Shown: positions 8,515 through 17,307 of the stretch, piece after piece
Numbering within the stretch: the stretch's first letter is position 1
How the letters are laid out: every line of letters begins with the position of its first letter
Assembly: GCF_010548275.1 (NCBI RefSeq)
Contig: NZ_JAAGLT010000021.1
Coordinates: 1-64,000, forward strand
Origin: Streptomyces sp. SID12488
GTDB taxonomy: Bacteria; Actinomycetota; Actinomycetes; Streptomycetales; Streptomycetaceae
Direction of reading: 5' to 3'
DNA: 64,000 bases
The notes under the pieces: generated by a model
The model's input: the letters and a program-made list of their open reading frames with translations, nothing else
What the model was told of the DNA's origin: nothing
Databases searched by the model: none
Made by a program: the position numbers and the translations under genes

Positions 8515-8828
8515 ACGTTCAACACCATCTACATCGAAAACCTCATCTCCCTCGCCCGCTCCGCCGGACCCTCCGACCGCAGCGCGCTGCCCATCGCCGG
8601 TGACGACGACGCGGCCAAAAAGTCCGTCAACGCCCTCCTCGACCGCCTCGCTACGACACCGTGGACGCCTGCGCCACGGCGGAGAGTCGGCGCATCCAGG
8701 AGGGCAGCCCCACCGACGTCCTCCCTTACCTGTCCGACCCCCGCCTGCCCTTCTTCCAAGACCCGGGGAAGCAGGCCGACACCAAGGAAATGCGTACAGC
8801 CCTGGAACAGGCACGCAACAGGCACTGA
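8515..8828 (+). pseudogene. NAD(P)-binding F420-reductase-like oxidoreductase, frameshifted fragment
   Basis: From 8519 one frame reads FNTIYIENLISLARSAGPSD and RSALPIAGDDDAAKKSVNAL. Near 8650 the homology shifts frame and continues YDTVDACATAESRRIQEGSP ... LSDPRLPFFQDPGKQADTKE, to a stop at 8828. Together they match the C-terminal half of NADPH-dependent F420 reductase-like proteins, including the 'LPIAGDD..AK' strand-turn and 'GY.AVDAG' element. The Rossmann N-terminus is absent and one base is lost at the junction, so this is a pseudogene. Cofactor preference cannot be judged without the N-terminus. Confidence 0.62.
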
Positions 8829-9116
8829 GAAAGATGGACCGGACCACACTCGCAACACCGGCTCCGGGTCGACGGCACCCTCCACTCCCGGTGACCCGCA
8901 GCCGGTACGACGCGGCAACCGCAATCCTGGGTTTGCAACCGGCCCGGCAGATCGGGCGTGAGGCCGGTGTTTGTAAGCACTTCTTTGGCACCAGCACACC
9001 AGCGTTTCGCGGCTCCATGGTACGAAGTTGATCTGGCTCCACCGGTATGACAAGGCAGTTCAGGCCAGAGTCAGGAGGACCTGCGCATCGCATCTTGGGG
9101 CGTGATCGAATAGGGG
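8829..9116. other. no gene seen
   Basis: About 290 bases between the oxidoreductase relic and the acetyltransferase. I see no open frame with recognisable content and no clear hairpin. Confidence 0.5.
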
Positions 9117-9677
9117 GTGACTTCGTTCTGGACTGGTAAGCGGGTACGTCTGCGCGGTATCGAACCCGAGGACTGGACGGCGTTCGTGGGCTTCGCTGTC
9201 GATGAGGAGCGGTCGGGAGACCTGCTGCATCCGCCTGGGTCTGCCGAGGGGTTCCGCGCCCGGGCGAAGGAACAGGCCGTCGCGAAGTCCGATGGTGACT
9301 GCTTCACGTTGGCCATCGAAGCCGTGGACACGGGGCAGATCGTGGGGGCTGTCGGCTCGCACCACGCAGATCCGCGGGCGGGACGGTTCGAGTACGGCAT
9401 CACGATGGGCGCTGGGCACCGGCGTAAGGGCTACGCGGCAGAAGCCGTGGTGATGCTGCTGCGATTCATGTTCGCCGAGCGGCGATACCACAAGTGCGAG
9501 GCGCGGATCTTCGCGCACAACGAGGCATCGCTGGCACTGCATCGCCGTCTCGGCTTCGCCGAGGAGGGGCGCCTGCGCGATCACGTGTTCTTTGCCAACC
9601 GACACCATGATCTCGTCGTAATGGGCGTACTCGCTGACGAGTTTGCGGAGTTGCACTCGTTGAGCGAACTGGAGTGA
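9117..9677 (+). CDS. GNAT-family N-acetyltransferase (RimJ/RimL-like)
   Basis: 186 residues from GTG at 9117, a few bases after agggg. The protein opens GKRVRLRGIEPEDWTAF, the usual first strand of RimJ/RimL-type GNAT enzymes. Residues about 85-125 hold the acetyl-CoA loop (MGAGHRRKGYAAEAVVMLLR, matching the R/Q-x-x-G-x-G/A pattern) and then the motif-B region NEASLALHRRLGFAEEGRLR. It transfers acetyl from acetyl-CoA to an amine on a protein N-terminus or small molecule; the substrate is not readable. It is an intact gene inside a zone of relics and has no operon partner. Confidence 0.88.
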   Translation: MTSFWTGKRVRLRGIEPEDWTAFVGFAVDEERSGDLLHPPGSAEGFRARAKEQAVAKSDGDCFTLAIEAVDTGQIVGAVGSHHADPRAGRFEYGITMGAGHRRKGYAAEAVVMLLRFMFAERRYHKCEARIFAHNEASLALHRRLGFAEEGRLRDHVFFANRHHDLVVMGVLADEFAELHSLSELE

Positions 9678-10020
9678 ATGCTGGACCTCCGGAGCAGAGT
9701 GAGAACTGCGGCAGCTTACCGACGACGTGCCCTTTTTGGAGTGAATGCACTGCTCCGTCCGCCCGGCGACGGCAGGGTGTGTGCGTCGATCACGGTGCGC
9801 CGAGATGGCTGAACTGACCTGGCCACTCCTTGTCGCCCACCACCCCGCCGACACCCAGCACGCCAAAACGTAAGGTGAGCCTCCGGCTCGCGAGCCCCGG
9901 GGCTCGACCTGTCCGGTCTGTGCCTGGGCGCTCCCGCGGTCCGACAACAGAGAGACCGGTGGCACGGGTTCGCCGGTGAGGGCAGCCGACCGGATGACGG
10001 AAAAAAGGAGGCGGTGCGGG
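9678..10020. other. no gene seen
   Basis: 343 bases between the acetyltransferase and the HutD-like gene. Open frames here lack recognisable content. Only the aaaggagg ribosome site at about 10003-10012 can be assigned; it belongs to the following gene. Confidence 0.5.
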
Positions 10021-10623
10021 ATGGGCGGAGATGCTCTGCGCTGGAGCCAGTACCGCAGCATGCCGTGGAAGAACGGCGGGGGTGTGACCCGAGAGGTCGC
10101 GTCGGGCACCGTGCAGGCGCCCCTGGCCTCGGCGGAGACCACGGACGGCTTCGACTGGCGGGTGAGTGTCGCGGACGTGGACGCAGGAGGCTCCTTCTCC
10201 GTCTTTCCCGGGATCGACCGCGTGATCACCCCCGTCGAGGGCGAGGGCATGGTGCTGACGGTGGACGGAACAGCGCATCCGGTCGGGCCGCTGAGTCCCT
10301 TCGCGTTCTCCGGCGACGCGACGACGGACTGCCGACTGGAGGCGGGCGCGGTCCGCAACATGAATGTGATGACCCGCAGGAGCCGGGCGACGGCACAGGT
10401 GCGGATCATCACCGTCGCCGCCGCGCGGGGGGCCGAGTTGGCCTGCGCCACGGGCGAGACCCTGCTCGTCATGGCCGTCACCGAGGGGATCGCCGTCGGC
10501 GGACCGGATGGCCGGGAGACCACCCTCGGCCGTCTCGACTGCGTGCGTCACGAAGGCCCGGCGGCGCTGACCCTACGGGGCGACGGCGCGGTGGCCAGGG
10601 TCACGATCACCGCGGTGAGCTGA
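10021..10623 (+). CDS. HutD/Ves-family cupin-like protein
   Basis: 200 residues. I chose ATG at 10021 because a full aaaggagg ribosome site lies about 10 bases upstream; ATG at 9994 in the same frame has no such site. The sequence LRWSQYRSMPWKNGGGVTRE is the signature start of the HutD/Ves family. It is followed by WRVSVADVDAGGSFSVFPGI and DRVITPVEGEGMVLTVDG, forming a bicupin-like barrel. HutD proteins accompany histidine-utilisation genes and may limit formylglutamate; Ves is linked to cold stress. Neither catalysis nor metal binding is established for the family. No hut genes are nearby, so its job here is open. Confidence 0.85.
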   Translation: MGGDALRWSQYRSMPWKNGGGVTREVASGTVQAPLASAETTDGFDWRVSVADVDAGGSFSVFPGIDRVITPVEGEGMVLTVDGTAHPVGPLSPFAFSGDATTDCRLEAGAVRNMNVMTRRSRATAQVRIITVAAARGAELACATGETLLVMAVTEGIAVGGPDGRETTLGRLDCVRHEGPAALTLRGDGAVARVTITAVS

Positions 10624-10804
10624 CGGCGGGTACCAGCGCCCACCCGGTCGTCTCACGCCCGGTGTCGGCGATGTGCTGACACTCCCCCATCGTGGCGCAC
10701 ACCCCGCGCCGGTGTCGTCGAGGTCGCGCCGTGGGGCGATGTGGAGTTCGTCAAGATGCCATACGGCGTATGCGACGGCGGAAGCGGTGGGGGACGAAGC
10801 GGTG

Positions 10805-10905
10805 CGAGGCGCACACTGCCCTCGCGGGACGCGCCTCGATCACGTTCCGCTCGAACGCCGGGAAATGGATCTCCCGCAGGGTGCGCTCGTCAACGTCGAC
10901 GCTGC
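10805..10905 (-). pseudogene. GH3 beta-glucosidase, tiny fragment (doubtful)
   Basis: About 30 residues on the minus strand read VDERTLREIHFPAFERNVIE then ARPARAVCASHR. This resembles the GH3 segment 'DERTLREIYLPAFE.AV.EA...VM.AYNR', which precedes the region of the catalytic Asp. Both sides are unrelated sequence; the left edge abuts the XdhC remnant. It is too short to be certain, but the wording is specific. Confidence 0.4.
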
Positions 10906-10906
10906 G

Positions 10907-11186
10907 CACGGTGTTCTGCGTCCTGACCCACGACCCGAAGTTCGACGTACCGCTGCTGGAGGAGGCGCTGCGCCGGCCCGCCGCGTACGTCGGGGCGATA
11001 GGCAGCCACCGCACTGACGACGACCGTCGCGGACGGCTGGCGGAGGCCGGCCTCACCGGCCCCGAGCTGTCCCGGCCGCACTCCCCCATCGGGCTGGATC
11101 TGGGCACCCGTACGCCCGAGGACGTGGCGGTGTCCGTGGCCGCCGAGATCGTCGCCGTGCGGTGGGGCGGCAGCGGGTGGCGCTGA
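10907..11186 (+). pseudogene. XdhC/CoxI-family protein, C-terminal fragment
   Basis: About 90 residues read TVFCVLTHDPKFDVPLLEEA, AYVGAIGSHRTDDDRRGRL, SPIGLDLGTRTPEDVAVSVA and AEIVAVRWGG. This is the C-terminal Rossmann domain of XdhC, the chaperone that sulfurates and inserts molybdenum cofactor into xanthine dehydrogenase-type enzymes. The N-terminal domain with the cofactor-binding Cys is missing. Upstream reading is unrelated (GH3-like on the other strand), and no convincing start or ribosome site precedes it. No molybdenum hydroxylase gene is near. Confidence 0.72.
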
Positions 11187-11223
11187 CGGCGACGGGCGGC
11201 GCGATTCATCCGCCGAAGGCGGG

Positions 11224-11733
11224 TCAGGCCTGACGGGGAGGCAGCCTGTGCAGCTCCACGTCGGTGAGCTGACCGCCGTCCGTCACCGTCGCCGTCAGGT
11301 ACGTGCAGTGCGGCTGGCGGCGCCGGTCCGTCGGTGAGCCGGGGTTCAGCAGCCGCAGGCCGGTGTCCGAGGTGGTGTCCCACGGGATGTGGCTGTGGCC
11401 GAACACCAGGACGTCGATGCCGGGGAAGCGGGCGGCGCAGCGGGCCTCCCGGCCCTGGGCGGGGCCCGTCTCGTGGACGACCGCGAAGCGCAGGCCTCCC
11501 AGGTCGGCGTACGCCACCTCGGGGAGTCTGGCCCGCAGGTCGGGACCGTCGTTGTTGCCGTACACGGCGACCAGACGACGGCTACGGCTCTCCAGGAGGT
11601 CGAGAGTGGCCGTGTCGACCCAGTCACCGGCGTGGAAGACGACGTCGGCGAGTGGGAGTTCGGTGAGGAGTGCCGCCGGCAGTTGCTTGGCGCGTTTGGG
11701 GAGGTGGGTGTCGGAGAGGAGGAGAAGGCGCAC
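11224..11733 (-). CDS. calcineurin-like phosphodiesterase (YfcE/MJ0936 type)
   Basis: 169 residues. The metallophosphoesterase signatures appear in order: LLSDTHLP (D-x-H), VFHAGDWVD (GD), VYGNNDGPDL (GN-N-D), AVVHETG and VLVFGHSHIPWD (GHSH). These six motifs coordinate a two-metal centre. The length and the short spacing match the stand-alone YfcE/MJ0936 subfamily, which hydrolyses phosphodiester or phosphomonoester bonds with Mn or Ni. The physiological substrate is unknown. It is monocistronic and divergent from the GT2 gene. Confidence 0.9.
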   Translation of the reverse strand: MRLLLLSDTHLPKRAKQLPAALLTELPLADVVFHAGDWVDTATLDLLESRSRRLVAVYGNNDGPDLRARLPEVAYADLGGLRFAVVHETGPAQGREARCAARFPGIDVLVFGHSHIPWDTTSDTGLRLLNPGSPTDRRRQPHCTYLTATVTDGGQLTDVELHRLPPRQA

Positions 11734-11805
11734 GAACCTGAGCGTAAGCGCGCTGCTGGGGGTGGCGTGATATGCCGTTGCGCGGCTGCGGCTACATCGT
11801 GGCTT

Positions 11806-11826
11806 GTCGCGCAGTTCCCCGCGCCC
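11806..11826. repeat. dispersed Streptomyces intergenic repeat, copy 2
   Basis: Same core (tcgcgcagttccccgcgccc) as at 644-664, between the phosphodiesterase and GT2 genes. It is followed by short GC-rich inverted segments. A tagtat element at about 11890 could be the -10 box of the GT2 promoter. Confidence 0.6.
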
Positions 11827-11958
11827 CTTCAGGGCGCTCGCGCGCCCCTTGGGGCCTCGCCCCGGCAGGTCGCGGGGGTCCTCGCCCGGTTAGTATCAGG
11901 CAGCCCGACCGTGCCTTTGCGGAACGGGGAGTAGAGCCAAAAGGGAGCTTCCAGCCGC

Positions 11959-13938
11959 ATGCCGGTCAAGGTCAGCGTCATCGTTCCGGTGTACAACCCG
12001 GGACCGTACATCGAGGACTGCGTCGCGTCGCTGCTGCGGCAGTCGCTGCCCGCCGACGAGTACGAAGTGATCTTCGTCAACGACGGTTCCACCGACGGGA
12101 CGCCGGCCCGGCTGGACCAGCTCGCCGCGGAGGAACCGCGTTTCCAGGTCATCCACCAGGAGAACTCGGGCTGGTCGGGCAAACCGCGCAACGTCGGTAT
12201 CGAGGCCTCGCAGGGCGAGTTCGTCATGTTCGTCGACAACGACGACTACCTCGGTGACGAGGCCCTCGAGCGGATGTACGAGTACGGCGTGGCCAACGGC
12301 GCGGATGTGATCGTCGGCAAGATGGCCGGCAAGGGCCGCCCGGTCCCGGTCGAGCTGTTCCGGCACAACCACCCCAAGGCCAGTGTCGAGAACGCCCCGC
12401 TGATCGACAGCCTCACCCCGCACAAGATGCTCCGCCGCGCGTTCCTCGACCGCATCGGCCTGCGCTTCCCCGAGGGCAGGCGGCGTCTCGAGGACCATGT
12501 CTTCGTGACCGAGGCCTATCTGCGCGCGGACAACGTCTCCGTGCTCAGCGACTACGTCTGCTACTACCACGTCAAGCGCGACGACGCCTCGAACGCGGGG
12601 TTCCAGCGTTTCGACCCGGTCGGCTACTTCCGTAACCTCCGCGAGGCCCTCGACGTCGTCGAGCAGTACACCGAGCCCGGCGTGGTGCGCGACCGGCTCT
12701 ACCGGCGGTGGCTGCGCAACGAGATGGTCGAGCGCATGCGCGGCAACCGGCTTCTCAAGCTGCCGGAGGACTACCGCAAGGAGATGTTCGACGAGATCCG
12801 CGGGGTCGTCGTCGAGCGCTTCGGCCCGGGTGTCGCCAACGGTATGCAGGAGGCGCAGCGGATCGTGGCGGCGCTGATCGCCGCCGACCGGCTGGACGAC
12901 GTGGTGGCGTTCGCCGAGTGGGAGGCGTCGCTCGCCCCCACGGCCACCCCGCAGACCGTCGAGTGGCGTGACGGCGTCCTGCACGTCGGCTTCACCGCCG
13001 AGTTCACGTCGCGCGGCAAGCCGATGGCGTTCCCCGCCGAGGACGACAGCGACGGCGCCGACCTGGACGGCACACCCACCGACGCCGACGACGCGATCGC
13101 CCGGGTGGGCGCGTCCACCGTCGCCCGGTTCGGCAGTGCGACGGCGGACTTCCTGGTCCGCGAGCGGACCACGGCCGCCCAGTTCTTCCAGCCGGTGGAG
13201 CTCACCCGCGAGATCCTCCCTGCCGACGAGGACGGGCAGCAGGTACGGCTGGTGCTGCGCGGCACGGCCACCGTCGACCCCGGCACGGCGGCGGGCGGTG
13301 TGGCCCTCGGCGGCGGTCTGTTCGACGTGTTCGTCCGCATCAAGCTGGGCGGCTGGACCCGAGAGTGCCGTCTCGGCCCGGTGAAGCTGGACCCCCGTCC
13401 GGTGCCGTCGGCCGGTGTGGTCGCCGATCGTGTGGTCCTGCCCTACTGGACCGCGAAGCAGGCCACGCTGTCCCTGGACGTCGACCGCGCGGTCAAGGGC
13501 GTGGGCCTCGGCCGCCTCAAGCCGGACGATGTCACCGTCACGGGTGACCGTCTGCGGGTGGCACTCCCCCTGCACGTGCCCGGCGACACCGAGGCGCTGC
13601 TGCGTCTGACCTCGTCGGCGGTCGCCGAGCCCGTGGAGGTGTCCGGCACGTTGTCCGGCGCCTCCGAGGGTTCCGGAGCGTTCGTCGAGGCGACACTGCC
13701 CGGCCGTGCGCTGGCCGACGGGACGTGGAAGCCGTCGCTGTGCCTGGCCCCGGTGGCCGGCGAGCCGCGCTTCCTGGCGATGTCCGTCGGCCTCACCGCC
13801 AAGGGTGGCCGTGTGCAGGTCGTGCGGCCCGCCAGGCCGGCCGGGCCGAGCACCGGGCAGCGGCTGGTCCGCAAGGTGCGGCGCACCCTCGGGAAGATCG
13901 CGCGCAAGGCCGGCCTGCGACGCGGAAACGGAGCCTGA
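11959..13938 (+). CDS. GT2-family glycosyltransferase with C-terminal accessory domain
   Basis: 659 residues from ATG at 11959 with aaaggga about 10 bases upstream. Residues 1-110 are a classical GT-A domain: KVSVIVPVYNPGPYIEDCV, VIFVNDGSTDGT and the metal motif FVDNDDYLGDEALERM. Residues 110-330 complete a TagF/CPS-like helical region. From about 330 onward lies a beta-rich domain of unknown fold, and the protein ends in a strongly basic tail (RLVRKVRRTLGKIARKAG) that may bind membrane or polyanions. It probably polymerises or decorates a cell-surface glycopolymer. The rmlC gene follows 4 bases after the stop, so the two form an operon. Confidence 0.88.
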   Translation: MPVKVSVIVPVYNPGPYIEDCVASLLRQSLPADEYEVIFVNDGSTDGTPARLDQLAAEEPRFQVIHQENSGWSGKPRNVGIEASQGEFVMFVDNDDYLGDEALERMYEYGVANGADVIVGKMAGKGRPVPVELFRHNHPKASVENAPLIDSLTPHKMLRRAFLDRIGLRFPEGRRRLEDHVFVTEAYLRADNVSVLSDYVCYYHVKRDDASNAGFQRFDPVGYFRNLREALDVVEQYTEPGVVRDRLYRRWLRNEMVERMRGNRLLKLPEDYRKEMFDEIRGVVVERFGPGVANGMQEAQRIVAALIAADRLDDVVAFAEWEASLAPTATPQTVEWRDGVLHVGFTAEFTSRGKPMAFPAEDDSDGADLDGTPTDADDAIARVGASTVARFGSATADFLVRERTTAAQFFQPVELTREILPADEDGQQVRLVLRGTATVDPGTAAGGVALGGGLFDVFVRIKLGGWTRECRLGPVKLDPRPVPSAGVVADRVVLPYWTAKQATLSLDVDRAVKGVGLGRLKPDDVTVTGDRLRVALPLHVPGDTEALLRLTSSAVAEPVEVSGTLSGASEGSGAFVEATLPGRALADGTWKPSLCLAPVAGEPRFLAMSVGLTAKGGRVQVVRPARPAGPSTGQRLVRKVRRTLGKIARKAGLRRGNGA

Positions 13939-13942
13939 CAGC

Positions 13943-14542
13943 ATGCGAGCACTGGACATCGAAGGCGCCTGGGTACTGGAGCCGAAGATCTTCCCGGACG
14001 ACCGGGGCGCCTTCCACGAGTGGTACCGGGGCGAGGAGTTCCGCGAGGCCACCGGCTACGACCTCTCCCTGGCCCAGGCGAACTGCTCGGTCTCGCGCCG
14101 GGGCGTCGTCCGCGGGGTGCACTTCTCGGACGTACCGCCGAGCCAGGCCAAGTACGTGACATGTGTGCGCGGCGCGGTCCTGGACGTCGTGGTGGACATC
14201 CGGGTCGGCTCACCCACCTACGGCCAGTGGGAGGCGGTAAGGCTCGACGACGAGACCCGGCACGCCGTGTTCCTCGCGGAAGGCCTCGGGCACGCCTTCA
14301 TGGCGCTCACCGACGACGCCACCGTGGTGTACCTGTGCTCGACGGGGTACGCGCCGGGCCGTGAGCACGGGGTGAATCCGCTCGACCCGGAGCTGGGCAT
14401 CGCCTGGCCCGAGGGCATCGAACCGGTGTTGTCGGAGAAGGACGCCGAGGCGCCGACACTGGCGGAGGCGGAGCGGTCCGGGCTGCTGCCCTCGTACGAG
14501 GAGTGCAAGGCGTACTACGCGGAGCTGCGCGGCAACCGGTAA
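13943..14542 (+). CDS. rmlC: dTDP-4-dehydrorhamnose 3,5-epimerase
   Basis: 199 residues, a single cupin barrel. Recognisable family elements are FPDDRGAFHEWYR, SVSRRGVVRGVHFS (with the catalytic His of RGVHF), VLDVVVDIRVGSPTYGQWE and LAEGLGHAFMAL. RmlC is the third enzyme of dTDP-L-rhamnose synthesis and epimerises C3 and C5 of the 4-keto sugar in the cytosol. It follows the GT2 gene by 4 bases and is convergent with the rmlABD block, so the pathway is split over two strands around one terminator. Confidence 0.93.
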   Translation: MRALDIEGAWVLEPKIFPDDRGAFHEWYRGEEFREATGYDLSLAQANCSVSRRGVVRGVHFSDVPPSQAKYVTCVRGAVLDVVVDIRVGSPTYGQWEAVRLDDETRHAVFLAEGLGHAFMALTDDATVVYLCSTGYAPGREHGVNPLDPELGIAWPEGIEPVLSEKDAEAPTLAEAERSGLLPSYEECKAYYAELRGNR

Positions 14543-14563
14543 CTCCCCCCACGGAAACGAACC

Positions 14564-14604
14564 GCGGCCCCGGCAGCTGATCAGTGATCAGCTGCCGGGG
14601 CCGC
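14564..14604. terminator. bidirectional terminator between the two rml operons
   Basis: A perfect 20-bp-armed palindrome (gcggccccggcagctgatca with its complement, 1-base centre) sits between the convergent rmlC and methyltransferase genes. It would end transcription from both sides. Confidence 0.85.
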
Positions 14605-14624
14605 AGGTTTCGCTCGGTCCGGCG

Positions 14625-15428
14625 TCAGCGGCTGGTGCTCAGCGGCGCCAGGCTGCGGCGCAGCTGCTCCAGGCCCTTTCCGCGCTTGGTGCCGCGGTTG
14701 CGGGACCTGACGAGCGGGGCCCAGAAGCCGGCCTCGACGAAGGTCTCCGGCTTGATCGCGGGCGTCCGCTCCAGGACGCTCTCGGGCACCTTCTGCGGGT
14801 CCGGGACCTCGAACTCCGCGATGATCTCGTCGTACTTGTCCTTCAGTACCGTGTTGTCGGGGTCGGCGCCGAAGACGATGAGCTGTCCGGTGGGCGCCGT
14901 GTCGACGAGGACCGTGACCAGGTCGGGACGGTACCGGGCGAGGATCTCGATCAGCTTGTAGACGTCACCGGTCCAGGCGTTGGTGTGCCGGTCGCGGGCG
15001 GCCTCGTCGATGCTGCGCGGCAGCATGTCGTCGAGGACGATGACGCTGGCCCAGTCCGAGTGCTTCTCGACGTTGATGAAGTCGCGCAGCGCGTACTCGA
15101 ACAGGTGCATGCCGTCGATGAACGACAGGTCGAGCGTGGTGCGCTGCCAGTGGCCGAACGGGCTGCGGTTGCGAGCCAGGTTGCGCAGCGGGTGCCGGCC
15201 GCCCTTGAGGTGGGCGAGGGGGTTCTCCCGGGCGAAGAAGTCGTCGCTGGTCGCCTTCGCGAGATGGACGTCGGTGCGGATCTCCGAGACCACCTTGAAC
15301 GCGGGGTCGATCGCGATGCTCGGTACCCGGGACAGGGTCAGGCTTCGGCCGTCGTTGACGCCGATCTCCAGGTAGTTCCTGTTCGCGCTGACCTTGTGGA
15401 GCTCCCGGAGGAACTCATGGCGTTTCAC
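14625..15428 (-). CDS. class I SAM-dependent methyltransferase (Methyltransf_24-like)
   Basis: 267 residues from GTG at 15428, which overlaps the rmlD stop by one base (TAGTG). The SAM-binding motif is YLEIGVNDGRSLTLS. The later strands include LDLSFIDGMHLFEYALRDF and VIVLDDMLPRS, where Asp-His pairs are typical of the cephalosporin-hydroxylase/glycan O-methyltransferase branch. A sugar or glycolipid O-methyltransferase is the best guess, given that it is the last gene of the rmlA-rmlB-rmlD operon. It could methylate rhamnose in the same polymer; the acceptor is not visible. Confidence 0.8.
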   Translation of the reverse strand: MKRHEFLRELHKVSANRNYLEIGVNDGRSLTLSRVPSIAIDPAFKVVSEIRTDVHLAKATSDDFFARENPLAHLKGGRHPLRNLARNRSPFGHWQRTTLDLSFIDGMHLFEYALRDFINVEKHSDWASVIVLDDMLPRSIDEAARDRHTNAWTGDVYKLIEILARYRPDLVTVLVDTAPTGQLIVFGADPDNTVLKDKYDEIIAEFEVPDPQKVPESVLERTPAIKPETFVEAGFWAPLVRSRNRGTKRGKGLEQLRRSLAPLSTSR

Positions 15429-16300
15429 TAGGAAATCTCCTTGCGGATGTGTGGCAGTGCTTCGTGCAGGGCGGTACGCCAGTCGCGGAGAGGTCCGAGA
15501 CCGGTCTGCTGCCAGCGGCCGTGGCCGAGGACGCTGTACGCGGGTCGGGGTGCGGGCCGGACGAAGGCCGCGCTGGTGGTGGGGTGTACGCGGTCCGGGT
15601 CGGCGTCGATGAGGCGGAACACCTCACGCGCCAGCTCGAACCAGGTGGCCTCGCCGGAGTTGGTGGCGTGCAGGATACCGTTCGCCTCGGGGCCGATCCG
15701 AGGTCCGAGGTCGGCGATCAGTTCTGCGACGTCGGCGCTCCAGGTGGGCTGGCCGCGTTGGTCGTCGACGACGTCGAGGGTGTCCCGACGCGCCTCCAGG
15801 CCGATCATCGTAGCCACGAAGTTGCCGCCGTGGGCGCCGTACAGCCAAGCCGTGCGCAGGACGGCGCTCGCGTCGGGAAGCGTGGCCAGGACGGCCTGTT
15901 CACCGGCGAGTTTGGTGCGGCCGTACGCCGTGCGCGGGGCCGGGGTGTGGTCCTCGGGGTACGGGGCGCTGCGGGCCTCGCCGTCGAAGACGTAGTCGGT
16001 GGACACGTGGATCAGCCTGGCGCCGTGCTCGGCGCAGGCCTGGGCGAGCAGGCGCGGCCCGACGCCGTTGATCAGCAGCGCCGTCTCCTCGTCCGTCTCG
16101 GCGTCGTCGACGGCGGTGTAGGCGGCGCAGTTGACGACCAGGTCCGGGCGGTGTTCGGCGAGGACGCGGCGCACGTCGTCGGGGTCGGTGATGTCCAGAG
16201 CGGCGCGGGCGAGGCCCACGACGTCCTCACCGCGCCTGAGGAGTTCCGCGACGGTGTCGTGGCCGAGCATGCCGGCGGCGCCGGTCACCAGCCACTTCAT
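15428..16300 (-). CDS. rmlD: dTDP-4-dehydrorhamnose reductase
   Basis: 290 residues from ATG at 16300, which overlaps the rmlB stop as ATGA; frame further upstream is only rmlB shadow. NADPH-binding motif TGAAGMLGHD, active-site Tyr-Lys in AYGRTKLAGEQAVL and the Thr of VSTDYVFDGEA are present. It is an extended-SDR reductase that makes dTDP-L-rhamnose from the product of RmlC. Overlaps with both neighbours point to a coupled operon. Confidence 0.94.
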   Translation of the reverse strand: MKWLVTGAAGMLGHDTVAELLRRGEDVVGLARAALDITDPDDVRRVLAEHRPDLVVNCAAYTAVDDAETDEETALLINGVGPRLLAQACAEHGARLIHVSTDYVFDGEARSAPYPEDHTPAPRTAYGRTKLAGEQAVLATLPDASAVLRTAWLYGAHGGNFVATMIGLEARRDTLDVVDDQRGQPTWSADVAELIADLGPRIGPEANGILHATNSGEATWFELAREVFRLIDADPDRVHPTTSAAFVRPAPRPAYSVLGHGRWQQTGLGPLRDWRTALHEALPHIRKEIS

Positions 16301-17307
16301 TCGCTTACCCGCTTCCCGCCCCGGTCGCCCTTCTCGTCGGCGCCGACGAGGCGCTTGAGGGGCTCCCACCAGGCGCGGTTGTCGCGGTACCAGGCGACGG
16401 TGGCGGCGAGTCCGGCGGCGAAGTCGTGGCGCGGGGTGTAGCCCAGCTCGTCGTGGAGCTTGCCCCAGTCGACGGAGTAGCGCAGGTCGTGGCCCTTGCG
16501 GTCCTCGACGTACTCCACGCTGTCCCAGCCGGCCCCGCAGGCCTCCAGGAGCAGCCCGGTGAGCTCCTTGTTGCTCAGTTCCGTGCCGCCGCCGATGTTG
16601 TAGACCTCGCCGGACCTGCCGCCGGTGCGCACCAGGTCGATGCCCTGGCAGTGGTCGTCGACGTGCAGCCAGTCGCGGACGTTGAGGCCCTCGCCGTAGA
16701 GCGGGACCTTCTTTCCGTCCAGCAGGTTGGTGACGAAGAGGGGGATGACCTTCTCGGGGAACTGGTGCGGCCCGTAGTTGTTGGAGCAGCGGGTGACGCG
16801 GACGTCGAGGCCGTGGGTACGGTGGTAGGCGAGGGCGAGCAGGTCCGAGGACGCCTTCGACGCCGAGTAGGGCGAGTTGGGGGCCAGCGGATGGTCCTCG
16901 GGCCAGGAGCCGGACTCGATCGAGCCGTACACCTCGTCGGTGGACACGTGCACGAAGGGGCCGACGCCGTAGCGCAGGGCCGCGTCCAGCAGCACCTGGG
17001 TGCCCACCACGTTGGTACGGACGAAGTCGGCAGCCCCGTCGATCGAGCGGTCCACGTGGGACTCGGCGGCGAAGTGGACCACCTGGTCGGCCTCGGCCAT
17101 CAGCTTGTCGACGAGTTCGGCGTCGCAGATGTCGCCCTGGACGAACTTCAGCCGGGGGTGCCCGACCGGCAGGTTCTCCAGGGTGCCCGCGTACGTGAGC
17201 TTGTCCAGCACGGTGATCCGGGGCGCGTCGGGGGCGTCGGACGCGAGGAGGGTGCGGACGTACGTGGAGCCGATGAATCCGGCGGCGCCGGTGACGAGGA
17301 GGTTCAT
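16297..17307 (-). CDS. rmlB: dTDP-glucose 4,6-dehydratase
   Basis: 336 residues. NAD-binding motif TGAAGFIGSTYVRTLL at the start, the catalytic Thr-Asp-Glu triad in VSTDEVYGSI, and Tyr-Lys in PYSASKASSDLLALAY. This is the second step of the pathway, converting dTDP-glucose to the 4-keto-6-deoxy sugar. The start overlaps the rmlA stop as ATGA, and its stop overlaps rmlD in the same way. The product could also feed other deoxysugar routes, but none is encoded in the window. Confidence 0.95.
   Translation of the reverse strand: MNLLVTGAAGFIGSTYVRTLLASDAPDAPRITVLDKLTYAGTLENLPVGHPRLKFVQGDICDAELVDKLMAEADQVVHFAAESHVDRSIDGAADFVRTNVVGTQVLLDAALRYGVGPFVHVSTDEVYGSIESGSWPEDHPLAPNSPYSASKASSDLLALAYHRTHGLDVRVTRCSNNYGPHQFPEKVIPLFVTNLLDGKKVPLYGEGLNVRDWLHVDDHCQGIDLVRTGGRSGEVYNIGGGTELSNKELTGLLLEACGAGWDSVEYVEDRKGHDLRYSVDWGKLHDELGYTPRHDFAAGLAATVAWYRDNRAWWEPLKRLVGADEKGDRGGKRVSE

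Noticed and set aside
9060..10523. 487-residue minus-strand frame covering GNAT and HutD genes
   Set aside because: Antisense shadow across two well-supported plus-strand genes and their spacer.
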